Below are positions 1 to 8,182 of a DNA stretch of 64,000 nucleotides, one piece after another; within the stretch, counting starts at the first letter, position 1, and each line of letters begins with the position of its first letter. The DNA is from Paucibacter sp. DJ2R-2 (GTDB lineage Bacteria > Pseudomonadota > Gammaproteobacteria > Burkholderiales > Burkholderiaceae_C). The translations under genes and the position numbers were made by a program. The notes below the pieces were generated by a model, which was not told the origin of the DNA, did not search any database, and was given only the letters and a program-made list of their open reading frames with translations. Location of the stretch: assembly GCF_025717675.1 (NCBI RefSeq), contig NZ_JAJIRT010000002.1, positions 186,001-250,000 of the forward strand. Reading direction: 5' to 3'.

Positions 1-357
1 GAAGGCGTCCTTCTGGCAGATCAGGGTGCCGCCGAGCTGGCGCAAGTCCATGGGCAAGATCTTGCCCGGGTAAGGCGCGGCAAAGGCAACGCGCTGCTTG
101 CTGCTGCCGTTGTTGGTGTAGATGGTCGTGAACAGCGACTCGCCCGTGATCAGGCGCTTGCCGGCGCCGAGCAGCTTGCCGAAGAAGCCACCCTGGTTGG
201 CCGCACCATCACCGAACACCGTGTCCATATTGATGGCGGCATCCATGAACATCATGCTGCCGGCTTCGCCGATGGCGGCCTCGCCCGGGTCGAGCTCGAC
301 CTCGACGAACTGCATCTCGGCGCCCTTGATTTCAAAATCGACTACATCCATGGCCAT
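1..357 (-). CDS. AIM24/TIGR00266-family protein, N-terminal part
   Basis: The gene runs off the left edge, so only about the first 119 residues are present. It begins MAMDVVDFEIKGAEMQFVEV and continues with LDPGEAAIGEAGSMMFMD, which is the start typical of TIGR00266/AIM24 proteins (a beta-rich fold related to mitochondrial AIM24). Family members are small cytoplasmic proteins of unknown biochemical role. The start at 357 is chosen because GAGGAG lies 7 nt upstream; a second ATG at 351 is less well placed. It is divergent from the IclR-type regulator. The family assignment is from sequence pattern; no function is claimed. Confidence 0.75.
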   Translation of the reverse strand, partial: MAMDVVDFEIKGAEMQFVEVELDPGEAAIGEAGSMMFMDAAINMDTVFGDGAANQGGFFGKLLGAGKRLITGESLFTTIYTNNGSSKQRVAFAAPYPGKILPMDLRQLGGTLICQKDAF

Positions 358-511
358 GAAAAAACTCCTCGCTTGGGAAAGACTGCGGGCGCGATGTTAG
401 CCAGTTTTTGCCCGCCCTGACTTGGGTCACCCGGCGCCGCGCACGGCCTCAGCGGACCAGGCCCAGCTGCACCGCACGGGTCAGACCAAGCTCCTGCCTA
501 TACTGCCGGCC

Positions 512-1309
512 ATGAATGACAACGCCGCGCCCGAACTCGCGCCCAAACCGGGGGACAGCTATGTGCAGTCCTTCGCGCGCGGCCTGTCGGTGATCCGCGC
601 TTTTGATGCCACCGCACCCCGCCAGACCCTGACCGAGGTCTCGCGTCGCTGCGGCCTGACCCGTGCCGGCGCCCGGCGCATCCTGCTGACCCTGGAAACA
701 CTCGGTTATGTCAAGAGCGACGGCCGCTTGTTCGCGCTGACGCCCAAGATCCTCGACCTCGGCTTTGCCTACCTGTCCTCGCAGCCGCTCTGGCAGTTTG
801 CCGAGCCGGTGATGCAGCAGCTGGCCGCCGAGCTGAACGAGAGTGTTTCGGCCGCCGTGCTGGAGGGTCAAGATATCGTCTATGTGCTGCGCGTGCCGGC
901 CCGCAAGATCATGAGCATCAATCTCGGCGTGGGCAGCCGCCTGCCGGCCTGGTGCACCTCCATGGGCCGCATCCTGCTGGCCAGCCTGCCCCCACCGGCC
1001 CTGGAGGCGCAGCTGGGCCAGCTGAACATCGCGCCCCTGGCCTCTCGGACCGTGGCCAATCTGCCCGATTTGCGCGAGCGCATTGCGCAGACCGGCCGCC
1101 AAGGCTGGTGCCTGGTCAACCAGGAGTTGGAAGACGGCCTGGTGTCCCTGGCCGCGCCCATCACCGACCGCAAGGGTCAGGTCATTGCCGCGCTCAACGT
1201 CGGCTCGCAAGTGAACCGCCGCTCGCCCGAGCAGCTGCTGGAGCAGACCCTGCCACGCCTGCTCGACGCGGCCGGGCAGATCTCGCGCCTGCTGCAGATC
1301 AAAGCCTGA
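512..1309 (+). CDS. IclR-family regulator, PcaR/PobR type
   Basis: 265-residue transcription factor. An N-terminal winged helix (about residues 18-80, with LTEVSRRCGLTRAGARRILL) is followed by the IclR effector domain. The stretches YVQSFARGLSVI near the start and VGSRLPAWCTSMGRILLA in the effector domain are hallmarks of the PcaR/PcaU/PobR branch, which senses aromatic-ring intermediates such as beta-ketoadipate and controls protocatechuate or 4-hydroxybenzoate catabolism. The frame is open upstream, but ATG 512 gives the usual family length. No pca or pob catabolic gene lies in this window, so the regulator is separated from any targets or works on distant ones. The effector is inferred from the family only. 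Confidence 0.85.
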   Translation: MNDNAAPELAPKPGDSYVQSFARGLSVIRAFDATAPRQTLTEVSRRCGLTRAGARRILLTLETLGYVKSDGRLFALTPKILDLGFAYLSSQPLWQFAEPVMQQLAAELNESVSAAVLEGQDIVYVLRVPARKIMSINLGVGSRLPAWCTSMGRILLASLPPPALEAQLGQLNIAPLASRTVANLPDLRERIAQTGRQGWCLVNQELEDGLVSLAAPITDRKGQVIAALNVGSQVNRRSPEQLLEQTLPRLLDAAGQISRLLQIKA

Positions 1310-1323
1310 AGACGGCTGGAACC

Positions 1324-1509
1324 GGCACTGAGCCGTCGTTCGCGGAGAAGTTTCAGCACGCAGAGTTCGCAGAGTTCGCAGAGGACCGCAGAGGACCGCA
1401 GAGGACGCTGAGAACACAATCCTCGCTCTTCTTCTCTCTCTGCGGTCTCTGCGAACCTCCGCGCGCTCTGCGTTCGTATTCAAATCTCAGCGAACGACGG
1501 TTCTGTGCC
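1324..1509 (+). repeat. Dispersed CGCAGAG repeat, copy 1, with terminal inverted repeats
   Basis: A 186-bp non-coding element fills most of the gap between the IclR gene and phnC. Its ends (1324-1348 and 1485-1509) are inverted repeats matching at 22 of 25 positions, both containing CCGTCGTTCGC. Inside, CGCAGAG/TCGCAGAG units repeat near the left end, and the complementary CTCTGCG units occur near the right, so the whole element can fold into a long hairpin. Two relatives lie at about 18.34 and 21.68 kb in the opposite orientation. The structure suggests a miniature inverted-repeat element or REP-like repeat. No clear target-site duplication is seen directly at the borders. Confidence 0.75.
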
Positions 1510-1643
1510 GAAGACAGTCATCCAGCCACCGTCACCGCGCCGACGCCGCCCCGCCACGAATCTTTCACACAAGCTGCCTAGCATCGCTCCAGCTCCACCC
1601 GGCCTGTTGCCGGTACGGATGCGCAGAACGAATGGGGTGCAGC

Positions 1644-2522
1644 ATGCATGCAATCGAAGTGACGGCGCTGAGCAAGAGCTTTGGCGCACGACGGGCCTTG
1701 GACAGCGTCAGCCTGCAGCTGCGCCCGGGCGAAATGGTGGCGCTGATCGGCGCCTCGGGCTCGGGCAAGTCCACCTTGCTGCGCCATTTGTCCGGCTTCG
1801 TGGCCGGCGACGCCAGCTCCGGTGAGCTGCGCGTGATGGGCCAGCTGGTGCAGTCGAAAGGCCGCATCGCCGGCAATATCCGCAGCGTGCGCGCCCAGAT
1901 CGGCTTTGTCTTCCAGCAGTTCAATCTGGTCGGCCGCATGACGCTGCTGAACAATGTGCTGACCGGCCAGCTGCACCGCATTCCCTTGCACCGCAGCCTG
2001 CTGCAGTGGTTCACCCGCAGCGAACGCGCCGCCGGCCTGCAAGCTTTGGCCGAAGTTGGTATAGACGACTATGCCTTTCAGCGCGCCTCCACGCTCTCGG
2101 GCGGCCAGCAGCAGCGCGCTGCGATCGCCCGCGCCCTGGTGCAAGGCGCCAAGGTGGTGCTGGCCGACGAGCCCATCGCCTCGCTGGACCCGGAGTCCTC
2201 GCGCAAGGTCATGGACATGCTGGCTCGCGTCAACCGCGAGCATGGCTGCACGGTTCTGGTGTCCTTGCACCAGGTCGATGTGGCGCTGCGCTACTGCCAG
2301 CGCGTGGTCGCCATGCGCGAAGGCCGGGTCGTCTATGACGGCCCCAGCAACGCCCTGAACCCAGCCTTCCTGAACGAGCTCTACGCCAGCGACGCCGACG
2401 CCCCGGCCCTGCTGCCCGAGGGCGAGGCCCTGGTCAGCCAGCCCATGCCCCTGCCCAGCGAGGCACCCAGCTCCGCCCCCGCAGCCGCACCGCACAGCCC
2501 GCCGCTGCCCGTGGCGGCCTGA
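1644..2522 (+). CDS. phnC: Phosphonate ABC transporter, ATP-binding subunit PhnC
   Basis: ATPase of the phosphonate/phosphite importer on the cytoplasmic side of the inner membrane. Walker A is GASGSGKST (residues 36-44), the ABC signature is [15 protein letters not shown], and Walker B with catalytic Glu is [15 protein letters not shown] 1644 is preferred because GGGGTG lies just upstream; ATG 1632 in the same frame would add four residues. The C-terminal 40 residues are Ala/Pro-rich and not part of the family core. It is first in the order phnC-phnD-phnE-acetyltransferase, all on the same strand, so the genes probably form one transcript. Confidence 0.93.
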   Translation: MHAIEVTALSKSFGARRALDSVSLQLRPGEMVALIGASGSGKSTLLRHLSGFVAGDASSGELRVMGQLVQSKGRIAGNIRSVRAQIGFVFQQFNLVGRMTLLNNVLTGQLHRIPLHRSLLQWFTRSERAAGLQALAEVGIDDYAFQRASTLSGGQQQRAAIARALVQGAKVVLADEPIASLDPESSRKVMDMLARVNREHGCTVLVSLHQVDVALRYCQRVVAMREGRVVYDGPSNALNPAFLNELYASDADAPALLPEGEALVSQPMPLPSEAPSSAPAAAPHSPPLPVAA

Positions 2523-2565
2523 GCCCCGACTTTCGACCCCGCCTTTTTCACTTGGAGAGAACCCC

Positions 2566-3540
2566 ATGATCCGCAAGCTCTTGCTCGCCACCAGCACCCT
2601 GCTGGCAGCCACCCTGGCCCAGGCTCAGGACATCAATTTCGGCATCATCTCGACCGAATCCGCCTCCCACCTGAAGGCCGACTGGGCCCCCATCCTGGCC
2701 GATATGGAAGCCAAGACCGGCTACAAGGTCAAGGCCTTCTTCGCCAACGACTACACCGGCATCATCGAAGCCATGCGCTTCAACAAGGTGCAGATGGCCT
2801 GGATGGGCAACAAGTCCGGCATGGAAGCCGTGGACCGCGCCGGCGGCGAAGTGTTCGCACAAACCAGCTATGCCGATGGTGCCTTGGGTTATCACTCGCT
2901 GCTGATCACGCACAAAGAGAGCGGCATCAAGAGCGTCGAGCAGGTGCTCAAGAGCCAGCGCGAATACAACTACGGCGCCGGTGACCCGCAGTCCACCTCG
3001 GGCACCCTGGTGCCGGGCTACTACCTCTACGCCCTCAACGGCATCGACCCCAAGACCCACTACAAGTCCAGCCGTTCGGGCAACCATGAGTCCAACTTGA
3101 TGGCGACCGCAGCCAAGCAAGTGGACGTGGCCATCACCAACACCGAAGTCTGGGAAAAGTTCCAGAAGCGCGAAGCTGAGAAGGCCAAGAACATCCAGAT
3201 CCTCTGGAAGTCGCCCCTGATCGCGGCCGACCCCATGCTCTGGCGTGCCGACCTGCCGGCCGATATGAAGGCCAAGCTCAAGACCTTCTTCATGAGCTAC
3301 GGCCGCGGCGAATCCGAAGCCTCCAAGCGTGAGCTGGCCAATCTGGCCAAGCTGACCTTCGGCGTCTTCAATGAATCCAGCAACAAGCAGCTGGTGCCCT
3401 TCCGCCAGCTCGAGCTGTTCAAGGACAAGGCCAAGCTCGAGAACGACGACAAGCTCGACCCGGCCGCCAAGCAAGCCAAGCTGGCTGAGATCCAGAAGAA
3501 GCTGGCCGAGCTGAACGCCCAGCTGGCTCAGGCCAAGTAA
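2566..3540 (+). CDS. phnD: Phosphonate ABC transporter, periplasmic binding protein PhnD
   Basis: 324-residue solute-binding protein. A signal peptide with hydrophobic core [17 protein letters not shown] is followed by [19 protein letters not shown], typical of the mature PhnD start. The central [20 protein letters not shown] is the PhnD ligand-loop region (serine and threonine contacts to the phosphonate). GGAGAG lies upstream of the ATG at good spacing. It delivers phosphonate or phosphite to the PhnE permease. The Lys-rich C-terminal helix (about residues 285-324) looks like an extended tail. Function is firm at family level; the exact ligand (2-aminoethylphosphonate, alkylphosphonate or phosphite) cannot be read. 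Confidence 0.93.
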   Translation: MIRKLLLATSTLLAATLAQAQDINFGIISTESASHLKADWAPILADMEAKTGYKVKAFFANDYTGIIEAMRFNKVQMAWMGNKSGMEAVDRAGGEVFAQTSYADGALGYHSLLITHKESGIKSVEQVLKSQREYNYGAGDPQSTSGTLVPGYYLYALNGIDPKTHYKSSRSGNHESNLMATAAKQVDVAITNTEVWEKFQKREAEKAKNIQILWKSPLIAADPMLWRADLPADMKAKLKTFFMSYGRGESEASKRELANLAKLTFGVFNESSNKQLVPFRQLELFKDKAKLENDDKLDPAAKQAKLAEIQKKLAELNAQLAQAK

Positions 3541-3592
3541 GCAATCAATCAAGCCAGCCAGCCGCCCCACCCCACCGCGACGCCCCCAAGCC

Positions 3593-4417
3593 ATGAGCAG
3601 CAGCACCAGCACCGCCACCGCCGTTTCACCCAAGGCCCCCACGGACCCCAGTGGCGGCCTGCCGCGGGCCGGGCTCATGAGCTTGGTCGGCTGGGGCCTG
3701 GCCCTGGCGCTGTTCGCCTGGGCCTGGCGTGGCGCCGACATGCGCCCGGGCGCGCTCTGGGCCGACTCGGCCAATATGGTGAGCCTGGCCCGCGAGTTCT
3801 TCCCGCCCGACTTCACGGACTGGCGCACCTATGTGGCCGAGATGGTGGTGACGGTGCAGGTGGCGCTCTGGGGCACTTTGCTGGCGGTCGTCTGCGCCGT
3901 GCCATTCGGCCTGCTCAGTTCGTCGAACATCACGCCGGCCTGGGTGCACCAGCCGGTGCGGCGCCTGATGGACGCCGCACGCGCCATCAACGAGATGGTG
4001 TTCGCCATGATCTTCATCGTCGCCGTGGGTCTGGGCCCCTTCGCCGGCGTGCTGGCCTTGTGGGTGCACACCACGGGCATCTTGGCCAAGCTGTTCTCGG
4101 AGGCGGTCGAGTCCATCGACCCCCGGCCGGTGGAAGGCATCCGAGCCACCGGCGCCAATGCACTGGAAGAGATCGTCTACGGCGTGATCCCGCAGGTCAT
4201 GCCGCTCTGGGTGTCCTACACCCTCTACCGCTTTGAATCGAATGTGCGCTCGGCCTCGGTGGTGGGCATGGTGGGCGCTGGTGGCATCGGCGTCATCCTC
4301 TACGAAGTGATCCGCAGCTTCCAGTACGCCCATACGGCCGCCGTGATGCTCATCATCATCGCCTTCGTCACCGCCATCGACCTGGTCTCGGCACGCATCC
4401 GCAAGGTACTGATCTGA
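3593..4417 (+). CDS. phnE: Phosphonate ABC transporter, permease PhnE
   Basis: 274-residue inner-membrane permease with an N-terminal anchor (about residues 24-45) and five to six further hydrophobic segments. The coupling region contains [21 protein letters not shown], which matches the EAA loop of PhnE/binding-protein-dependent permeases, followed by [13 protein letters not shown]. The first 25 residues are Ser/Thr/Pro-rich. Its TGA overlaps the ATG of the next gene by one base, so translation is probably coupled. It completes the phnCDE importer whose cargo would be degraded by the C-P lyase encoded at 19-25 kb. Confidence 0.92.
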   Translation: MSSSTSTATAVSPKAPTDPSGGLPRAGLMSLVGWGLALALFAWAWRGADMRPGALWADSANMVSLAREFFPPDFTDWRTYVAEMVVTVQVALWGTLLAVVCAVPFGLLSSSNITPAWVHQPVRRLMDAARAINEMVFAMIFIVAVGLGPFAGVLALWVHTTGILAKLFSEAVESIDPRPVEGIRATGANALEEIVYGVIPQVMPLWVSYTLYRFESNVRSASVVGMVGAGGIGVILYEVIRSFQYAHTAAVMLIIIAFVTAIDLVSARIRKVLI

Positions 4418-5088
4418 TGACGAGTTATCACATTGCCGCCCACAACCTGCCGGCACCGGTGCGTCTGAGCGAAGCGCCCACCCTGGCGAGTGACGCCATC
4501 GTCCGCGACAGCTCATTTGGCCGCTGGTGCGAAGTCGGCGCCAGCACCCGCATCGAGCACAGCGTCTTCGGCGACTACAGCTACATCGGCCACCACGCCG
4601 AGGTCATGGCCGCCGACATCGGCAAGTTCGTCAATATCGCCAATATGGTGCGCATCAACCCCGGCTTTCACCCGGTCGAGCGCCCTTGCCTGCACCACAT
4701 CCTCTACCGCGGCAGCATGTATGGCGAAGGTTTCGGCGCCGACGACGCCGAGCTCTTCCACTGGCGCCGCCTGCAGCGCGTCAGCATCGGCCACGATGTT
4801 TGGCTGGGCCATGGCGTGATCATCATGCCCGGCGTCAAGATCGGCCACGGCGCCGTCATCGGCAGCGGCAGCATCGTCACCCGCGACGTGCCCGCCTGGA
4901 CCATCGCCGCCGGCAACCCCTGCCGCGCTATCCGGCCGCGCTTCACGCCGGCGATCGGCAGCGCCATCGAGGCTGTGGCCTGGTGGGACTGGACGCATGA
5001 AGAGCTGCAAACTCGGCAGGACGAGTTGAAGGATGTGCGCAAGATGCTGGCCGCGCATGCGGAGAGGCAGGCAGGGTTGGCTGCGTAA
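4417..5088 (+). CDS. Left-handed beta-helix acetyltransferase of the phosphonate locus
   Basis: 223-residue hexapeptide-repeat transferase (DapH/GlmU/CatB fold). Repeats run through SIGHDVWLGHGVIIMPGVKIGHGAVIGSGSIV-type segments, and a conserved H-containing loop (NPGFHPVERP) precedes them. Families of this kind are regularly found next to phn genes and are named phosphonate-metabolism hexapeptide transferase (TIGR03308). An acetyl-CoA-dependent acetylation of a phosphonate such as an aminoalkylphosphonate is a plausible but unproven role, comparable to PhnO. The start codon overlaps the phnE stop codon, which ties it to the importer operon. Confidence 0.82.
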   Translation: MTSYHIAAHNLPAPVRLSEAPTLASDAIVRDSSFGRWCEVGASTRIEHSVFGDYSYIGHHAEVMAADIGKFVNIANMVRINPGFHPVERPCLHHILYRGSMYGEGFGADDAELFHWRRLQRVSIGHDVWLGHGVIIMPGVKIGHGAVIGSGSIVTRDVPAWTIAAGNPCRAIRPRFTPAIGSAIEAVAWWDWTHEELQTRQDELKDVRKMLAAHAERQAGLAA

Positions 5089-5248
5089 GCAAGGCTGTGC
5101 CCCGGAACGGAGCGGCTGCCCCTGGGCCGGGCGCAGGGCCTGACGCCTGATACGCGTGGACGAAACGGGCAAGGCGTGAGACGAAGGGTTGGCTTGGCCG
5201 CCTCGTTGACCCACTCATCTACGTACAGCCATACCGCCAAACTTCGTC

Positions 5249-6292
5249 CTAAGCAAAGCGCGACTGGTACTCGCTCGGCAAAACCCCCAGCTGGACGGCA
5301 AATGCACGGCGCAGGTTGTATTCCGTGCCATAGCCACTCAGGCGCGCCGCCTGCTTGACGCTCATGCCGGGCTGCTCGAGCAGCCCACACGCCACCTCGG
5401 TGCGCAGGCGCACCAGAAACTGCGCGGGGGTGACGCCTGTCTCTTGGAGCAACTTGCGGTTGAGGGTGCGCACTGACACAGCGCAGGCGTCTGCCATTTG
5501 GGTGAGCGTGATGCTTTGGGGCAAGCGGGGGCGCAGCCAGTTGACCAGCTGCCCGCTCAGCCCTTGCTCATGGGACTGGGCCAACAGCTCGGAGCTGAAT
5601 TGCCGCTGCCCGCCCGAGCGCTTGAGGAACAGTACCAAGCGCTTGGCCACACGCAGCGACGCCGCACGACCCAAGTCCTCCTCCACCAGACTCAGCGCCA
5701 AGTCCATCCCGGCGCTGATACCAGCAGACGTATAGAACTTGCCATCACGGGTGTGAATGGCATCGTCTTGCACCCGCACCAGTGGGTGCTGGCTGCGCAG
5801 TTGAGCCACATCTTGCCAATGGGTCACGGCGCTGCGCTGGTCCAGCAAGCCCGCGCGGGCCAGCACGAAAGCGCCGGTGCATACGGAGCAGCAGCGCGCC
5901 ACACTGCTGCTGGCGCGCGCCACCCAGCGCAAAGTGAACGGGTCCTGCTTGCCCTCTGCGGAGCTGCCTGCGGCTATCGGCAATTCAGCGGCACTGGCCC
6001 CAGCAACGATCAGCGTAGCCCCCTCCAAGCCGCGTCGTGGCAGAGGCCTGGCCAGCAAGCTCACCCCGGCAGAGGATGACACGGCACCGCCGCCCGGTGC
6101 GATCAAGTGGATGCGGTACGGCGGCGCCAGTCCAGCGTCGCGGGCCTCGTCGTTGGCGGTAGAAAACACCTGGATGGGGCCTGTGGCGTCCAGCAACAAG
6201 AACTGCGGAAACACCAACACCCAGATGTCCCTCGTGACTGGTGCCTCCAGGCTATGGGCTGGGGGCGTGCGTGTCGCTTTGGGAAGGCTCAT
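5249..6292 (-). CDS. GlxA-family transcriptional regulator (DJ-1/PfpI plus AraC domains)
   Basis: 347 residues. The N-terminal half (about 22-200) is a DJ-1/PfpI-like amidotransferase fold with VCTGAFVLARAGLL around Cys138. The C-terminal part (about 245-347) is an AraC/XylS double helix-turn-helix containing ITLTQMADACAVSVRTLNRK and GMSVKQAARLSGYGTEYNLRRAF. Such proteins are cytoplasmic regulators that respond to amino-acid or quaternary-amine metabolites (GlxA, GbdR, ArgR types); the ligand here is unknown. It is transcribed away from the DUF1272 gene, and the shared promoter region contains TGGCA repeats. No convincing ribosome-binding site precedes ATG 6292. Confidence 0.85.
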   Translation of the reverse strand: MSLPKATRTPPAHSLEAPVTRDIWVLVFPQFLLLDATGPIQVFSTANDEARDAGLAPPYRIHLIAPGGGAVSSSAGVSLLARPLPRRGLEGATLIVAGASAAELPIAAGSSAEGKQDPFTLRWVARASSSVARCCSVCTGAFVLARAGLLDQRSAVTHWQDVAQLRSQHPLVRVQDDAIHTRDGKFYTSAGISAGMDLALSLVEEDLGRAASLRVAKRLVLFLKRSGGQRQFSSELLAQSHEQGLSGQLVNWLRPRLPQSITLTQMADACAVSVRTLNRKLLQETGVTPAQFLVRLRTEVACGLLEQPGMSVKQAARLSGYGTEYNLRRAFAVQLGVLPSEYQSRFA

Positions 6293-6331
6293 ATTGGCAA
6301 TTATTCAACCATGAATGGCAGATGTGCCAAT
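6293..6331. promoter_or_regulatory. TGGCA repeat cluster upstream of the GlxA-type gene
   Basis: ATTGGCA (6293-6299) and AATGGCA (6314-6320) are direct repeats exactly 21 bp apart, and TGCCAAT (6325-6331) is the perfect inverse of the first. AraC-family proteins often bind two direct half-sites spaced two helical turns, so this is a candidate autoregulatory operator for the adjacent GlxA-type gene. It abuts the ATG of that gene, a position compatible with repression. Inferred from sequence only. Confidence 0.4.
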
Positions 6332-6381
6332 CGTTGAGTACCTACGATTGCGTCCAACACACCCACAAGAGGTACCGCCCC

Positions 6382-6690
6382 TTGCTTGAACTCCGCCCCA
6401 CCTGCGAACACTGCAACAAGCCGCTCCCACCCGATTCTTTGGAAGCACGCATTTGCAGCTATGAATGCACGTTCTGCGCCCACTGTGTAGATGGCCTGCT
6501 GGGCAACGTCTGCCCCAATTGCGGCGGAGGTTTTGAGCCAAGACCCATCCGGCCCGCCAGGAACTGGAAAAACAACAACTTCCTCGGAAACGATCCAGAG
6601 AGCACCAAGCTGAAGCACCGCCCGGTTGACCCCGATGTGCACGCGCAGTTTTCAGCGGCAATCAAGAAAATCGCCGCTGACAGAAGGTAA
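6382..6690 (+). CDS. DUF1272 zinc-binding small protein
   Basis: 102 residues when started at TTG 6382. With that start the protein reads MLELRPTCEHCNKPL, the consensus beginning of DUF1272, and AAGAGGT lies about 7 nt upstream. An ATG further upstream at 6241 would extend into the divergent regulator and add sequence foreign to the family. Cysteines in CEHC, CSYEC-TFC, HC and CPNC form the zinc-ribbon-like core, followed by GGGFEPRPIRPA, also a family hallmark. The function of DUF1272 is unknown. The gene stands alone on the plus strand before the M23 peptidase. Confidence 0.85.
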   Translation: MLELRPTCEHCNKPLPPDSLEARICSYECTFCAHCVDGLLGNVCPNCGGGFEPRPIRPARNWKNNNFLGNDPESTKLKHRPVDPDVHAQFSAAIKKIAADRR

Positions 6691-6709
6691 GGACCTGGCC
6701 TTGAACTTC

Positions 6710-7972
6710 ATGAAACACCGCCTCACCCGCCCGGCACGCAGGCTCGTCACTGCGCTTTCCTGGGCTTTTGCAGTCACCCAGTCGCTTGCAGCCAAGGCGG
6801 CGGTTTTCCCCCTGCCCGATGGGTGTTCACTGGTCCCGCCCAGCGCTGCCTCAGCGCCTGCCCGCCCCTTGCCAAGTCGCCCGTTCCCGGGGGTGGCTCT
6901 GCAAGTTCGCACCATGCTTGAGCCGACCATGTTTGCCAGTGCGGGGCGCTACTACCTGATCTACGAACTGGACTTGCAAAACTATTCCGATTCGATGATG
7001 ACCTTGCTCAGCCTGGAGGTCATGGATGTGAGCCGGAGCCCGATCAGGACCATTGCGACACTGGATGCGGCGCAACTCAATGCGCTCTTGCGCCCCACGG
7101 GAGTGAACTACTTGCAGTACCCCAGCCAGCCTCATGTGGACGCCAACCGTGCATTGGATGCGGGCCGCAGCGCCCTGGCTTTTCTATGCCTTGCTTTCGA
7201 CGACACGGCCTCGGTGCCGCGCCAACTGCGTCATCGCGCCCACCTAGAGAACACCAGCACCGATGGCCCGGTGGTGACCGTGCACCGCGCGCCGCTGCCG
7301 GTCTTTGCTCCCTTGCTGGAAGGTTCGAATTGGCACCCACGCAATGGTCCCAATTTGGACACCCATCACCACATGGGCTACATGGTGGAGGGCGGTATGG
7401 CGCAAAACGGCAGGCGCTTTGCCATCGACTGGCGCAAGTCCAAGGATGGCAAGCTTCTTGTTGAGGGTGACCCACGCGATGTGCACGCCTACCCGGCCTA
7501 TGGTGAGCGCTTGTTCGCCGTGGCCGATGGCATCGTCGTCGTGGCCACGGACGGCTACCCAGACAACGTTCCAAAAACAGCCGCCGGCTTTGAACCGGCA
7601 GTGCCACTGAACACGTACGAAAGCATTCTCGGTAACAAGCTTGTGCTCCAACTTGCCAATGGTCAGTTTGCCCAATACGCACACATGCAAGCGGGCAGTG
7701 TGCGGGTCAAGGCCGGAGACCGGGTACGCCGCGGTCAATGGCTGGGGCGGGTCGGCAATTCGGGTGACTCCCGCAGTCCCCATGTGCATTTTCAGTTGGC
7801 CAGCACACCGGATTTTTTGGCAAGCGAGGGCCTGCCATTCGTTTTCGATCGCTTCCGCATGACTGTGCCTGGGCTGGATTGGAGCGAGAGGGCCCAAGAG
7901 TTTCCATGGGGTGAGGACACGATGGTGGACTTTGGTGCGAATCGGGCTCAGCGGAAAGCAAGATCGCAATGA
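6710..7972 (+). CDS. Secreted M23-family metallopeptidase
   Basis: About 420 residues with an N-terminal signal peptide (MKHRLTRPARR, then a hydrophobic stretch ending SLAAKA). The central domain (about residues 60-200) is an unassigned beta-rich region. The C-terminal M23 (LytM) domain shows THHHMGY, FAIDW and SPHVHFQL, supplying the His, Asp and HxH zinc ligands of a peptidoglycan endopeptidase. The spacing between the first His and the Asp is longer than in classical LytM, as seen in the RFAIDW subgroup. TTG 6701, with AAGGA 7 nt upstream, is an equally good start and would add three residues. Likely periplasmic cell-wall hydrolase or a catalytically related secreted peptidase. Confidence 0.78.
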   Translation: MKHRLTRPARRLVTALSWAFAVTQSLAAKAAVFPLPDGCSLVPPSAASAPARPLPSRPFPGVALQVRTMLEPTMFASAGRYYLIYELDLQNYSDSMMTLLSLEVMDVSRSPIRTIATLDAAQLNALLRPTGVNYLQYPSQPHVDANRALDAGRSALAFLCLAFDDTASVPRQLRHRAHLENTSTDGPVVTVHRAPLPVFAPLLEGSNWHPRNGPNLDTHHHMGYMVEGGMAQNGRRFAIDWRKSKDGKLLVEGDPRDVHAYPAYGERLFAVADGIVVVATDGYPDNVPKTAAGFEPAVPLNTYESILGNKLVLQLANGQFAQYAHMQAGSVRVKAGDRVRRGQWLGRVGNSGDSRSPHVHFQLASTPDFLASEGLPFVFDRFRMTVPGLDWSERAQEFPWGEDTMVDFGANRAQRKARSQ

Positions 7973-8020
7973 GCCCACCGGAGCCAGGCTTCAACAAGCA
8001 ACTTGCCACACGTAAGCTCT

Positions 8021-8182
8021 TCATACTCCAGATGCCCGCGATGGCGCGTTTCTGCCTTGCAGGACGAGGGAGCGGATGGTTTCGACGGGTCGGGGCGGCT
8101 GCGGACCCTCGTTGAAGAACTCATCCATCCAAAGTAGTGGCGCCAGTTTGCACTTGCCTGGCTTGACCTTGTCCTCGGCCGC
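8021..8182 (-). pseudogene. Possible remnant of an excisionase-like small protein
   Basis: Directly after the stop codon of the winged-helix/receiver gene, the same frame stays open for 53 more codons up to TGA at 8021-8023. The peptide contains LAPLLWMDEFFNEG and PPRPVETIRSLVLQGR, which resembles the winged-helix start of small phage excisionases (WxxxFF, then P-ETI-R-x-x-x-x-G). It lacks a good start codon (ATG at 8126-8128 would give about 35 residues). It may be the decayed end of an older gene or chance. The rest of the gap 7973-8182 shows nothing else recognisable. Confidence 0.25.

Noticed and set aside
1515-1536. Pho box upstream of phnC
   Set aside because: CAGTCAT and CCGTCAC are present but 14 bp apart instead of 11, and the flanks do not fit the consensus.
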